A stretch of DNA of 64,000 nucleotides, taken from the NCBI GenBank assembly GCA_963739345.1, contig CAVUAA010000002.1, positions 372,001 to 436,000 of the forward strand, in the 5' to 3' direction. Within the stretch, counting starts at the first letter, position 1. Each line of letters starts with the position of its first letter. Positions 32,079-41,222 of the stretch are shown piece after piece. This DNA is from CAVUAA01 sp963739345. Its GTDB lineage: Bacteria; Chlamydiota; Chlamydiia; Chlamydiales; JAFEGQ01. A model generated the notes under the pieces. It saw nothing but the letters and a program-made list of their open reading frames with translations, had not been told where the DNA came from and did not search any database. Both the position numbers and the translations under genes were made by a program.

Positions 32079-32156
32079 GAAGAGGGCCGCGCTCTTATTG
32101 ATCGGCAACTCATCACGACAAGCGGCGAAACTAATCGTCGCTGTTACGCGATGAGG
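32079..32156 (+). pseudogene. 3' remnant of a second Fic gene
   Basis: One frame reads RALIDRQLITTSGETNRRCY followed by AMR, matching the last residues of the intact Fic protein (LLDRQLLQASGATNRRTYSL) at most positions. No start or catalytic core precedes it; the tandem repeats begin eight bases upstream. It is the tail of a lost paralogue, cut on one side by the repeats and on the other by the hicB end. Confidence 0.72.
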
Positions 32157-32491
32157 CGTTGCTCTTTTTCGGTGAGGTAGACGTTTAGCGCTTCTTGAAT
32201 GTATCGATTGAGGCTAACGCCGTGCGCCTTGGCGGCTTTTGTGAGTTGTGCGTGGAGGGCGGGATCGATTCTCAGGTTGAATCGTCCTGAAAAGGGCTTT
32301 TCAGGCTCTTTGTTTCGTTCCTTGCACCACTCCAGGTAGTCGTCGATGGACTCTTGAAAAGCAGACTCGATTTCATCCACAGAGGTGCCTTGAAAGGTGA
32401 TCACCGCTCGAACGCCGATCACTTCCCCATGAAACAGCTTAGCCTCGTCATCATAGATGACATGTCCTACATATCCTTTGTACTTCAACAT
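32144..32491 (-). CDS. hicB: HicB-family antitoxin
   Basis: 115 residues. The N-terminal partly degraded RNase-H-like HicB fold is visible in YVGHVIYDDEAKLFHGEVIG, ITFQGTSVDEIESAFQESI and DDYLEWCKERNKEPEKPFSG. The C-terminal ribbon-helix-helix segment is FNLRIDPALHAQLTKAAKAH and GVSLNRYIQEALNVYL, which binds the operon's own promoter. It neutralises HicA and represses the operon. The start overlaps the hicA end by 7 bp. The toxin-first order is standard for hicAB. Confidence 0.93.
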   Translation of the reverse strand: MLKYKGYVGHVIYDDEAKLFHGEVIGVRAVITFQGTSVDEIESAFQESIDDYLEWCKERNKEPEKPFSGRFNLRIDPALHAQLTKAAKAHGVSLNRYIQEALNVYLTEKEQRLIA

Positions 32492-32742
32492 GGCTTCACT
32501 CCTGTGTTTTCCAAAAAGCGCCTCATCGACACCACCGCCCCTTTATCCGTCTCTTTTTGAGGGTGTGGTCTATGAAACACTGCTTCCTCCCCATTCAAGA
32601 GAATACGCACTCTCGATCCCCTTCCCTCGCTAATCTCGGCTCCTACCGCTTGTAACATCGTTTCGATGTCTTTCCAAACAATGGAGGCTGAGACCGGACT
32701 TGCGAAAATCGCTTGGAGGGTCCGTTGATGCTTCCTCTTCAT
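32485..32742 (-). CDS. hicA: HicA-family mRNA interferase toxin
   Basis: 85 residues, a small double-stranded-RNA-binding-like fold. KHQRTLQAIFASPVSASIVW and KDIETMLQAVGAEISEGRGS are followed by VRILLNGEEAVFHRPHP, which carries the catalytic His of HicA (in the H-x-P-H segment). Its targets are mRNA, cut independently of codon. It is slightly longer than the shortest HicA proteins, matching the HicA with an N-terminal extension paired with RHH-type HicB. A promoter would lie in 32745-32800. Confidence 0.9.
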   Translation of the reverse strand: MKRKHQRTLQAIFASPVSASIVWKDIETMLQAVGAEISEGRGSRVRILLNGEEAVFHRPHPQKETDKGAVVSMRRFLENTGVKPC

Positions 32743-32809
32743 ACCCCTATGGTGTCATATCTGGTACTATTTCGCAAGGGTTAGGCCTTGGAATGTCTCA
32801 AGTCATTGA

Positions 32810-34378
32810 TTAGGAGGTGCGGAAGAGGGTCTGGATTTTGGCGCGGTGCGCCCAGAGCTGGTGGCTGCCGACTAGGATGAGAGCGCTGGCGAGGAGGAGG
32901 TAGAGGGGGAGGTTACTTGGCGGTTTGAGACGAGCGGCGATCTCATGGTGCCCTTTTGCGATTGCGACGGTGTAGGCAGTGCTGCCGCTGTCGGAGCGAA
33001 TGTTGATATCGGCTCCGGCTTCAAGGAGGAGATCGATGGATTGATTGCATCCGCGGAAGATAGCGTGCATCAGCGCGGTCTCACCATATTCGTTGGTTTC
33101 GTCGACATCGGACTGTTTATGTTGGAGGAGATAGGTCGCCAGACGGATGTGGCCCTTAATCGCGGCCGTAACCAGCTCCCCTTCATTGTTGAGAGCTTTG
33201 TTGCCGCCGAGAATCTCTGCCGTGAGCGGGTGTTTGTTTAGTTGGGCGATACGTAGCGCTCTCTCTTTATCCTCGGCCCCGAGCTCGAGGAGAGTCAATA
33301 CGGCTTCCGTATGTCCGAGAGAGGCCGCGTGAGTCAGCGCTGTCGACTGCTGTGGCTTGCCGTTAACGTTGACACCTCGATTGACTAGCAGCTCAATTGC
33401 ATCCGATTGATTGTTTTTGGCTGCCTCGAGGAGACCGCGGAGGGCTAGGGGGTGATTGGCGACTTGGCCGCCGTCGCAGACCTGGGACAAGATTGCGCCG
33501 AGGACACTCACTGCACCAGCCCCTGCCATGGCTAGCCAGCGCTCCTTCAATTCGCCTTTTTTTATCTTCTTTGCAAGAAACGGTAGCACGCCGATCTGGC
33601 CTCCCGTTGCTGCTGCGTTGAAAGCGGCCAGCAGAACCTCGGGACAGAATTTGTTCTGCAGGAGATGTTTGCACGCTTCAAGGTGACCGTAGTGGGCTGC
33701 CATCAGTAGAGCTGGAGTGGCGTTGAACTCTTCGGCATGGTGTTGCTGCACGGCCTTGATGATTTCGCAAAAGCTTCCCCCGCCGTCGAACTTGAACTTG
33801 TCGGCACCAATCTCAAAGAGCCATTTCATTGACTCTTGGTTGCCATGGCCTGCCGCACCGACCAGTGCATTAACCAAATCGTAGTCTAGCTTTTTCTTAT
33901 TCCAGAGATATTGGGCGACGTGGAGATGGGGTCCGGTGCACGCGCGGATGAAGGTCCGCCCGATGCTCTCGTCGTCGGCACCCAGCTTGATTAGCTGTTT
34001 GGCCCTTTCGAGTTCTCCACGCTGCGCGCCAAAGATTTCTAAGAGGGAGGAGCCCTGGGAATCTCTCGCATTGACCCACATCCCCTCTGTGCCAAACTCT
34101 TGCTTGCTGGCTAAGATCTTGTTCACCAGCTTCATGGTGTCGTACTCGCGGCTTGCCAGTCCGTTTAGAACGAACGCGGGGAGATAGTTGGTGACAGTGG
34201 ACTTGCCTTTGACCGCCTTACACCTCGCTTGCGCGTTGTGACCCGCCTCTTGGTAGATCTCAAATGCCGCTTGAATCGCTCCCAACTTCTCTTCGGCGAA
34301 GTCGAGTCGCTCGACGAGTTCGGCCGGCCACCAACGTTTGAGGTCCCTGGAGATTGTTATGGCGCTGCTCTCTTCCAT
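32810..34378 (-). CDS. Ankyrin-repeat protein with C-terminal membrane anchor
   Basis: About 522 residues from ATG 34378; further upstream the frame runs into the preceding gene. The N-terminal 150 residues match no domain I know. Ankyrin repeats cover about residues 100-480, recognised by repeated A-A-x-x-G-H and LLxxGA patterns (ALTHAASLGHTEAVLTLLEL, TALMHAIFRGCNQSIDLLLE, TAYTVAIAKGHHEIAARL). It ends with a hydrophobic helix LPLYLLLASALILVG and the tail HQLWAHRAKIQTLFRTS. The same tail ends the neighbouring F-box/ankyrin protein. Ankyrin proteins of intracellular bacteria commonly act in the host cell; export and membrane insertion here are inference. It starts one base after the upstream stop. 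Confidence 0.85.
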   Translation of the reverse strand: MEESSAITISRDLKRWWPAELVERLDFAEEKLGAIQAAFEIYQEAGHNAQARCKAVKGKSTVTNYLPAFVLNGLASREYDTMKLVNKILASKQEFGTEGMWVNARDSQGSSLLEIFGAQRGELERAKQLIKLGADDESIGRTFIRACTGPHLHVAQYLWNKKKLDYDLVNALVGAAGHGNQESMKWLFEIGADKFKFDGGGSFCEIIKAVQQHHAEEFNATPALLMAAHYGHLEACKHLLQNKFCPEVLLAAFNAAATGGQIGVLPFLAKKIKKGELKERWLAMAGAGAVSVLGAILSQVCDGGQVANHPLALRGLLEAAKNNQSDAIELLVNRGVNVNGKPQQSTALTHAASLGHTEAVLTLLELGAEDKERALRIAQLNKHPLTAEILGGNKALNNEGELVTAAIKGHIRLATYLLQHKQSDVDETNEYGETALMHAIFRGCNQSIDLLLEAGADINIRSDSGSTAYTVAIAKGHHEIAARLKPPSNLPLYLLLASALILVGSHQLWAHRAKIQTLFRTS

Positions 34379-34379
34379 C

Positions 34380-35777
34380 CTAAGAGGTTCTGACGAGCAG
34401 TTGCTGGATTTTGGCGCGGTGCGCCCAGAGTTGGTAGGTGCCCATCCCGATAACTGCGGAGAGAAGAAAATGAGGCTGTTGGCAGTCACTCCTGGCGGCA
34501 AGTAGAAAACTCCACTCTTGTGTCAGCATCGTGGTGATGACTTGGGAATCTGGCCCGCTAGAATAGTCGAAAGCTGAGCGGAGAAAACGATCTCTTGCAT
34601 AGAGGTTTGCGCCTTTTTCAAGGAGGATTGTTACGGTTTCGCTGTGTTGAGCGCTTACAGCACACATGAGTGCTGTTCTGCCGGTTTTATCGGAGGCGTT
34701 TATGTCGGCGTTGTGTTGCAGCAGGACAATGACTGTCTCGGTATGCCCCTTCCATGCTGCCACCATGAGTGCGGTTGTGCCGGTTTTCTCGGAGGCGTTG
34801 ACGTTAGCCCCGTGGTCGAGGAGGAGTTTTGCGATCTCGACATACCCTTTCGATACTGCATGCGCGAGTGGAGTGTAGTCGTTTTTGTCGGTGGCGTTGA
34901 CGTTAGCCTTGTAATCGAGGAGGAGTTGTGCGATCTCGACATACCCTTTCGATACTGCATACACGAGTGGAGTGTAGTCGTCTTTGTTGGCGGCGTTGAC
35001 GTCAGCCTTGTAATCGAGAAGGAGTTGCGCTGTCTTGACATGCCCGTCCGATACTGCATACGTGAGTGGAGTGCAGCCGTTTTTGTCGGTGGCGTTGACG
35101 TCAGTCTCGTGGTCGATGAGGAGTTGTGCTGTCTTGACATGCCCGTTCCTTGCTGCCAACATGAGTGCTGTTGTGCCGAAACTGTTGAAGGCACTGATGT
35201 CTGCGTTGTTTTGTAGCAGGACCTTGACGGTCTCGGTGTGTCCCTCGGATGCTGCGCCTAAGAGTGCTATCCATCCGTCACTTCTGGTGGCATTGACCCA
35301 GATGCCGTCTTTTTTGAGTTCTTCAAGTATTAGATCTGCTCGACCGTTCAGGGAGGCATCAACGAGCGCTAGGGCCCTTTCCTCATACCCAGCAAAAGTG
35401 TCCAGGGGAAAGAGTTCTAGGAGTCTTTTGTCATCCTTGATTGCTTCATTGCGCGATGCAGAGTTCCAGCCGCTGCACAGGTACTTGTGCACCGCTCTGG
35501 CTGTTTCGACTAATCTGGTTCCGTATTCAAGATTTTCGGGATTCGGATAGTCTTTCAGATCGAAGGGGAGGAGTATCAGCTTTCGTTTAGCGAGTCGCTC
35601 TCTAACAAAAGCACGAATTTGTGCATTCTCATATGTCCGCTCGCCTTCCGACTGTTTCTTGCCTGTGCAAACTATTTGCCAGATGTTGCGAAGATCACGG
35701 TTTGGAAGGAACGAGAAGATCCGCTCGTAGACTTCGCTGGGGAGATCAGAGAATTCTATGTTTAGTTTGTTTTCCAT
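34380..35777 (-). CDS. F-box and ankyrin-repeat protein (candidate host-ubiquitin effector)
   Basis: 465 residues. The N-terminus FSDLPSEVYERIFSFLPNRD and LRNIWQIVCTGKK (residues about 9-42) is an F-box, the eukaryotic motif that binds SKP1 of SCF ubiquitin ligases. Residues 160-410 hold at least seven ankyrin repeats; the central four are nearly identical at DNA level (99-bp period). The C-terminus (HFLLSAVIGMGTYQLWAHR then AKIQQLLVRTS) shares its tail with the downstream ankyrin protein. Such a protein has no bacterial role; in a chlamydia the likely use is to recruit host targets bound by the ankyrins to ubiquitination. It forms a two-gene unit with the next gene. Confidence 0.88.
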   Translation of the reverse strand: MENKLNIEFSDLPSEVYERIFSFLPNRDLRNIWQIVCTGKKQSEGERTYENAQIRAFVRERLAKRKLILLPFDLKDYPNPENLEYGTRLVETARAVHKYLCSGWNSASRNEAIKDDKRLLELFPLDTFAGYEERALALVDASLNGRADLILEELKKDGIWVNATRSDGWIALLGAASEGHTETVKVLLQNNADISAFNSFGTTALMLAARNGHVKTAQLLIDHETDVNATDKNGCTPLTYAVSDGHVKTAQLLLDYKADVNAANKDDYTPLVYAVSKGYVEIAQLLLDYKANVNATDKNDYTPLAHAVSKGYVEIAKLLLDHGANVNASEKTGTTALMVAAWKGHTETVIVLLQHNADINASDKTGRTALMCAVSAQHSETVTILLEKGANLYARDRFLRSAFDYSSGPDSQVITTMLTQEWSFLLAARSDCQQPHFLLSAVIGMGTYQLWAHRAKIQQLLVRTS

Positions 35778-35889
35778 GGGAAAAGTATATTTCAGAGTAA
35801 GGTTAATGTCAATGCCGGAGCGTGAGTGCTACTCCGTTGCTTTAGAGGGGGATATGATGTAGTTTGTAGGTCATGATGAGTGTGCCAAA

Positions 35890-38800
35890 ATGAATGTACC
35901 GGAACGGGCTAACCGAGTATTAAATATTATTTTGTTTGCGATGGTGCTCATTCTGTTGCGGGTTTGGCACGTGTCGGTTGTGCAGCATGACGAGAAGGTG
36001 GAGGAGGCGCGGCGGCCGCAGAGGCGGGTGCGGATCGAGAGGCCGGAGAGGGGGACGATTCGGGATCGATTCAATGTTCCACTGGCGGTCAATCGGGTCC
36101 AATATAATGCGGCGGTTAGTTACGCGCAGGTGCGAGAGGTGCCGAGGCGTGAGCGGAAAGAGTATGTGGAGCGGTTGAGTGGGTTGCTGGCGGGGGAGCT
36201 GGGGATGGAGGGGGATCGGATTGAGGATTTGATTTATTCGCGGGCGGCTCTGTTTCCCAATGTCCCTTATGTGGTGAAGGCGGACGTCGGTGAGGAAACG
36301 TATTATCGGCTTCGAATGTTGGAGAAGGATTGGTTGGGTGTGTGCGCAGAGAGGGTGCCTAAGAGGGTTTATCCGCAGGGGCGAGTGGGGGCGGACATTG
36401 TGGGATACATGGGGCCGATCTCGAGGGAGGAGTATCGAAGTGTAGGGGATGAGCTGGCGGCTCTGAAGGAGTATGTGGCGGCGTGCGAGGGGGGGAGGCC
36501 AACGGCGCCGCCAAAAGGATGTGGGTCGTTTGATGAGGCGTGCAAGCGGTTGGCGGAGTTGCAGGAGCGGTCGTATTCGATTCACGATCAGGTGGGGAAG
36601 GCGGGTGTAGAGGCGCTCTTTGATGAGAAGTTGAGAGGGTTTTGCGGGCGGCGGGTGTTTCAGCAGGATCCGTTGGGGACCTATGTACGGGAGCTGCCCG
36701 GGGGGAGGGAGCCGCTGGCGGGAGAGCGAGTGATGTTGACGCTGTCAGCGGAGATGCAGGCGCATGCGGAGAAGCTTTTGATTGAGAATGAGCGGGTGCG
36801 CGATGGGCGGAGCCATTATTTTGATCGGGATCGGGGGGTCTATGTGCCGCTGAAGCAGCCGTGGATCAAGGGGGGAGCGATTGTGGCGATGGATCCGAAC
36901 ACGGGGGAGGTGGTGGCGATGGCTTCCTATCCGCGGACCGATCCGAATAGCTTCATCGGGACGGGTGATCCGGTGCGGGAGCGGGAGCGGCAGAAGGAGA
37001 TTGTCCGGTGGTTTGAGACGATCGGCTATGTGGGGCAGGTGTGGGATGGGGAGCGTTCGTTGGAGCGGGAGGTGCCGGGGGGTGAGGAGCTGTGCGATTT
37101 GGGGTGGGAGCAGTATTTGAAGTTTGTGCTGGCAGAGGAGGGGAGTGTGCCGGCGCTGCTGCCGAAGACGGTGGCGGGGGCTGTTGAGATGCAAGGGAGG
37201 GAGGAGGAGGAATATGATCGGATGTTGGCGGTTGATCTCTGTCGAGTGGCAGTTGATGGACGGAGATTTGGCGTGGAGCTGTTGGAGGTGGTGGGTGAGC
37301 AGAGTTTGGGAGAATATCGGGCAGCAAATCGTGCGGCCAATCAGATTGAGCGGGTGGTGCGGGAGCTGGCGCGGGAGCAGTTTCACGAGGTGGCGTTTGT
37401 CCCGTGGCGGGCGGAGGAGGGGAAGGGGTTTCTAAAGGGGAAGAGGCGTTCAGAGCGTGAACGGGGGACCTACGAGCGGCCCTATTTAGATTACTTGGAT
37501 GCTGAGGAGAAGCGGCAGTTTGGGGAGTTTTGGGCGGAGGCGGGGGGATCGCTTAAGATGCTGTTTGTAACGGGGAGGTGTTTGCAGTGTGGGGTCGATT
37601 TGGAGCCCTATCTGCCCCTCTTTGGGCAGTGGGCGGATGAGCTGAGAGCGGGGGCGCACGGTGGTGAGCCGTGGCATCAGGCTTATCGGGAATTGGCGCG
37701 AGCACTCGGGAGGCTGTCGCCCCGTCTGGGGGTTGAGTATTTGGGGACGATGCGCCGCTTCAATGAGCTCGATCGGCCGCTATCGGGCTCCTACAGGTAT
37801 TTGCGGGGGAAGCGGGGGGAGCAGACGGAACAGGATCTTGCGGCGGCATTTTATCCGAGATATGGTTTTGGCTACGGCCGCTCCTACGCCTACCGGCAGG
37901 CGGCGCCTCAAGGGTCGGTCTTCAAGGTGTTGACGAGTTACGCGGTGCTGATGAATCGGCATGAGAAGGGGGCGAATCTCAATCCGTTGACCATGGTCGA
38001 TGATGTGCACAAGAGCCGTACAAAGAAGAGCCAGTGGAATGTGGGTTTTCGGTCGGATGGGACGCCGATTCCGCAAAACTACAAGGGGGGTAGGCTTCTT
38101 CGCACGCATAGACGGAATGCGGGAGAGATCGATCTTAAGGGTGCGCTCGAGGTGTCGAGCAACTCCTACTTTGGGATTGTGGCGACCGATGTGCTCGACG
38201 ATCCGGAGGAGCTGATTGGAGCGGCAGCGGCCCTTGGCTACGGCTCGCGGACGGGGATTGAGCTGGCGGGGGAGTATTCGGGACGGTTGCCCAACGACGT
38301 GGGATTCAACAAGACGGGCCTCTATTGCATGGCATGTGGGCAGCATGAGATGTCGGTGACGCCGCTGCAGACGGCGGTGATGCTTTCGACATTGGCTAAT
38401 GGGGGAACGGTCTTTGAGCCGCAGGTGGTGGGGCTGCTCGCCGGCGTTGAGCCGGTGCGAGAGGGGAGAGATCTTTTCGCCGGTCGCCACTATCCTTTCG
38501 AAGAGAGCCTTTCGCTCATTGGTGTCGATTTTCCTCTGTTCACGGCGGGGGTAGCGAGCAAGAAGGGGCATATGGAGCGGCTCGAGCCGCGCATTCGGCG
38601 GCACGTAAAAATGCCGCACGAGGTGCGTCAAACGATCTTTTCGGGGATGCAATTGGTGACTAGCGGTGATCGGGGGGGCGCGCGTCCTTCGAGAATGCGC
38701 GCCTACAGCGACTATCCGGGCATCACTGCTGACTACCGAGCATTACACAAACAGATGATCGGTAAAACAGGGACGGGTGAGGCGGTGGAAAACATCGATC

Positions 38801-39018
38801 TCGATGCTGTTCATGGCACCAATACCTACAACCACATTTGGTTTGGGGCGGTCTCTTTCGAAGAGGATGAGATTGGACCGGGCACCTTTGGGAGGCCAGA
38901 GCTAGTGGTGGTAGTCTACCTCCGCTATGGCGATTACGGGCCGCAGGCGGCGCCGCTAGCAGCTCAGATGGTCAAGAAGTGGCGCGAGCTAAAGCAGAGA
39001 AGTGGATCAGCGAGTTGA
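35890..39018 (+). CDS. pbp2: Penicillin-binding protein 2 with long insertion
   Basis: 1042 residues, against about 630 for E. coli PBP2 but close to the chlamydial homologue. One N-terminal membrane segment (ILFAMVLILLRVWHVSVV), a dimerisation domain with PERGTIRDRFNVPLAVNRV, then the transpeptidase domain: SVFK near residue 675 (active Ser), SSNSYF near 756 and KTGTGEA near 958. The extra roughly 300 residues lie before the active Ser (about 300-650, rich in Arg/Glu/Tyr). It is the elongation-type transpeptidase, used by Chlamydia for division-linked peptidoglycan. The 3' end overlaps the convergent kinase-like gene by 47 bp. Confidence 0.93.
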   Translation: MNVPERANRVLNIILFAMVLILLRVWHVSVVQHDEKVEEARRPQRRVRIERPERGTIRDRFNVPLAVNRVQYNAAVSYAQVREVPRRERKEYVERLSGLLAGELGMEGDRIEDLIYSRAALFPNVPYVVKADVGEETYYRLRMLEKDWLGVCAERVPKRVYPQGRVGADIVGYMGPISREEYRSVGDELAALKEYVAACEGGRPTAPPKGCGSFDEACKRLAELQERSYSIHDQVGKAGVEALFDEKLRGFCGRRVFQQDPLGTYVRELPGGREPLAGERVMLTLSAEMQAHAEKLLIENERVRDGRSHYFDRDRGVYVPLKQPWIKGGAIVAMDPNTGEVVAMASYPRTDPNSFIGTGDPVRERERQKEIVRWFETIGYVGQVWDGERSLEREVPGGEELCDLGWEQYLKFVLAEEGSVPALLPKTVAGAVEMQGREEEEYDRMLAVDLCRVAVDGRRFGVELLEVVGEQSLGEYRAANRAANQIERVVRELAREQFHEVAFVPWRAEEGKGFLKGKRRSERERGTYERPYLDYLDAEEKRQFGEFWAEAGGSLKMLFVTGRCLQCGVDLEPYLPLFGQWADELRAGAHGGEPWHQAYRELARALGRLSPRLGVEYLGTMRRFNELDRPLSGSYRYLRGKRGEQTEQDLAAAFYPRYGFGYGRSYAYRQAAPQGSVFKVLTSYAVLMNRHEKGANLNPLTMVDDVHKSRTKKSQWNVGFRSDGTPIPQNYKGGRLLRTHRRNAGEIDLKGALEVSSNSYFGIVATDVLDDPEELIGAAAALGYGSRTGIELAGEYSGRLPNDVGFNKTGLYCMACGQHEMSVTPLQTAVMLSTLANGGTVFEPQVVGLLAGVEPVREGRDLFAGRHYPFEESLSLIGVDFPLFTAGVASKKGHMERLEPRIRRHVKMPHEVRQTIFSGMQLVTSGDRGGARPSRMRAYSDYPGITADYRALHKQMIGKTGTGEAVENIDLDAVHGTNTYNHIWFGAVSFEEDEIGPGTFGRPELVVVVYLRYGDYGPQAAPLAAQMVKKWRELKQRSGSAS

Positions 39019-39673
39019 CGAAGTGCGCGAGGATCTCTTTTCCCAGCTCGTGTGCTCGGGCTGCGGGAAGCTGTCGGTAGTGGCCTAGATCTACAAATTT
39101 CCATGTGCCGCCGGATGTCATCATCACATTGGCCGAATGGAGGTCGGCGGGAACGATGTTTCGCTCGAACATGTGGCCAAGAGCGTCGACTGCCTGTTTC
39201 ATCATCTCAATCGGTTTGGCGTGCCAGGGCTTGTTGCTGTGCCAAAATTTTTGAAGGGTGGAGCCGTCGATGTACTCCATGATTAGGTAGTGTCGAACGC
39301 CCACCTCGTCCACCTTGGTCACGTAGTTATGGATCTTGACGATGTTAGGGTGGTCGAGAGCGAGCCCCATCTTAAACTCATTCACCGACGACTCGACCAT
39401 CTCTTTGATGGCGAACTGGTTCCCTGCTTGATCAGTCCACAGGCCAACCTGCCCAAAGCACCCTTGACCTAGATCTTTGACCCGAGTGAAGTGGTCGGTG
39501 AGCGGGCGGAGTGGATTGGCGAAGTTTTTCATGGCGGAGAGCGGTACGATGTTGCGCCCCACGAGGGCAGCTGCCATCAGAATCGTCTGATTGGCCGTCT
39601 GGATCTGCACGATCTCTTCTGAGCTTTTTGCGAACTGAACAACGCCGCTCGCCAACTTACCTGTAACTATCAT
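38972..39673 (-). CDS. Small protein-kinase-like protein with altered catalytic loop
   Basis: About 233 residues from ATG 39673. After about 70 residues there is a protein-kinase N-lobe: VKDLGQGCFGQVGLW (Gly-rich loop), QFAIKEM (Lys), and HPNIVKIHNYV then HYLIMEYIDGSTLQKF (hinge). The catalytic loop reads VPADLHSANVMM, keeping Asp and Asn but lacking the HRD His/Arg, and the magnesium loop is FVDLG for DFG. Soon after, the protein stops; most of the C-lobe (activation segment end, APE, later helices) is missing. This resembles compact effector kinases or a truncated gene. The last 47 bp overlap pbp2 and may mark the truncation point. Confidence 0.78.
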   Translation of the reverse strand: MIVTGKLASGVVQFAKSSEEIVQIQTANQTILMAAALVGRNIVPLSAMKNFANPLRPLTDHFTRVKDLGQGCFGQVGLWTDQAGNQFAIKEMVESSVNEFKMGLALDHPNIVKIHNYVTKVDEVGVRHYLIMEYIDGSTLQKFWHSNKPWHAKPIEMMKQAVDALGHMFERNIVPADLHSANVMMTSGGTWKFVDLGHYRQLPAARAHELGKEILAHFVNSLIHFSALARATS

Positions 39674-39776
39674 GGAAAGAATAATAATTGTTGTGGGTGG
39701 AAAATGCAATAACAAAGATCCGTTGACACTGGGGGATGGCTCGTTTATCCTTTGCTCACAATATTGAGGAAAAATA

Positions 39777-41222
39777 GTGTCTCAACAGACAGTCGAAGAA
39801 CAGTTTGGTGCCGAGGAATATAAGTATGGTTTCGTCACCGATGTGGAGACGGAGCGGCTTCCTAAGGGGCTGAACGAAGGGACGATACGTAGCATCAGCG
39901 CTCTGAAAGAGGAGCCTGAATTCCTGCTCAACTTTAGATTGCGCGCTTTTGAGAAGTGGCTGGCGATGAAGGAGCCCCACTGGGGCCACTTTGGTTACGA
40001 CCCGATCGACTATCAAAATATTACTTATTTTTCGGCCCCTAAGAAGCGACCTAAGCTCGATAGTTTGGATGAGGTAGATCCAGAGATTTTGCGGACGTTT
40101 GAGAAGTTGGGGATTCCATTGGATGAGCAGAAGAGGCTCACGAATGTGGCGGTCGATGTGGTCTTCGACTCAGTCTCGATTGGGACGACGTTTCATAAGA
40201 AGTTGGAAGAGGCTGGCGTGGTCCTCTGCTCGATCTCAGAAGCAGTGAAAAAATATCCGAAGCTGATCGAGGAGTATTTGGGGACGGTGGTGCCAATTGG
40301 GGACAATTTCTTCGCAGCTCTTAATTCGGCCGTGTTTACAGATGGGTCGTTCGTCTACATCCCTAAAGGGGTGGAGTCTCCGGTCGAGCTGTCGACCTAC
40401 TTCCGGATCAACGATCAGGAGTCGGGTCAGTTCGAGCGGACGCTGATTATTGCGGAGCCGGGCTCGAAGGTGAGCTATCTGGAAGGCTGCACGGCGCCCG
40501 CCTTCGACACCAACCAGCTCCATGCAGCGGTGGTTGAATTGGTGGCCAAAGATGATGCCGAGATCAAATATTCCACAGTGCAAAACTGGTATGCCGGCGA
40601 TCCGAAGACAGGGAAGGGTGGCATTTATAATTTTGTCACCAAGCGGGGCAAGTGTGCGGGTGCGCGGTCGAAGATCTGCTGGACTCAAGTTGAGGCGGGA
40701 GCGGCGATCACGTGGAAATATCCAAGCTGCATTCTTCATGGGGACGATTCGGTGGGGGAGTTCTACTCAGTTGCTCTGACCAACGGTTTCATGAGGGCCG
40801 ATACGGGGACCAAGATGATCCACGTGGGAAAAAATACCCGCTCGACGATTATTTCGAAGGGAATCTCGGCTGATCAGTCTCACAATACTTATCGGGGAAA
40901 GGTGCTGTTTCACCGGAAGGCGACGGGTGCGAGAAACTATACGCAGTGTGATTCGATGTTGGTGGGGAACAACTGTTCGGCCAATACGTTCCCGGTGATT
41001 GATGCGGCTAATAGCACCTCGAGCGTTGAGCACGAGGCGTCGACGTCGAAGATGAACGAGGAGCAACTTTTTTATCTGCAGTCGCGGGGGATCTCGCGCG
41101 AAGATGCGATCAACACGGTGGTGAACGGATTTTGCAAGGACGTGCTTAAGGAGCTGCCGCTCGAGTTTGCTGCCGAGGCGCAGCAGCTCCTCACACTCAA
41201 ACTGGAGAGTTCAGTAGGATGA
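39777..41222 (+). CDS. sufB: Fe-S cluster scaffold protein SufB
   Basis: 481 residues from a GTG with GAGG upstream. SufB with SufC and SufD forms the scaffold on which iron-sulfur clusters are built. Family motifs: [90 protein letters not shown] (conserved Cys) and [20 protein letters not shown]. The length is normal. Coupled to sufC by a 4-bp overlap. Cytosolic. Gene order near PBP2 is as in Chlamydia, except for the intervening kinase-like gene. Confidence 0.97.
   Translation: MSQQTVEEQFGAEEYKYGFVTDVETERLPKGLNEGTIRSISALKEEPEFLLNFRLRAFEKWLAMKEPHWGHFGYDPIDYQNITYFSAPKKRPKLDSLDEVDPEILRTFEKLGIPLDEQKRLTNVAVDVVFDSVSIGTTFHKKLEEAGVVLCSISEAVKKYPKLIEEYLGTVVPIGDNFFAALNSAVFTDGSFVYIPKGVESPVELSTYFRINDQESGQFERTLIIAEPGSKVSYLEGCTAPAFDTNQLHAAVVELVAKDDAEIKYSTVQNWYAGDPKTGKGGIYNFVTKRGKCAGARSKICWTQVEAGAAITWKYPSCILHGDDSVGEFYSVALTNGFMRADTGTKMIHVGKNTRSTIISKGISADQSHNTYRGKVLFHRKATGARNYTQCDSMLVGNNCSANTFPVIDAANSTSSVEHEASTSKMNEEQLFYLQSRGISREDAINTVVNGFCKDVLKELPLEFAAEAQQLLTLKLESSVG

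Noticed and set aside
34790..35160. Regularly spaced near-identical repeats that look like a CRISPR array
   Set aside because: The period is 99 bp, the repeats encode ankyrin units in frame, and there are no unique spacers.
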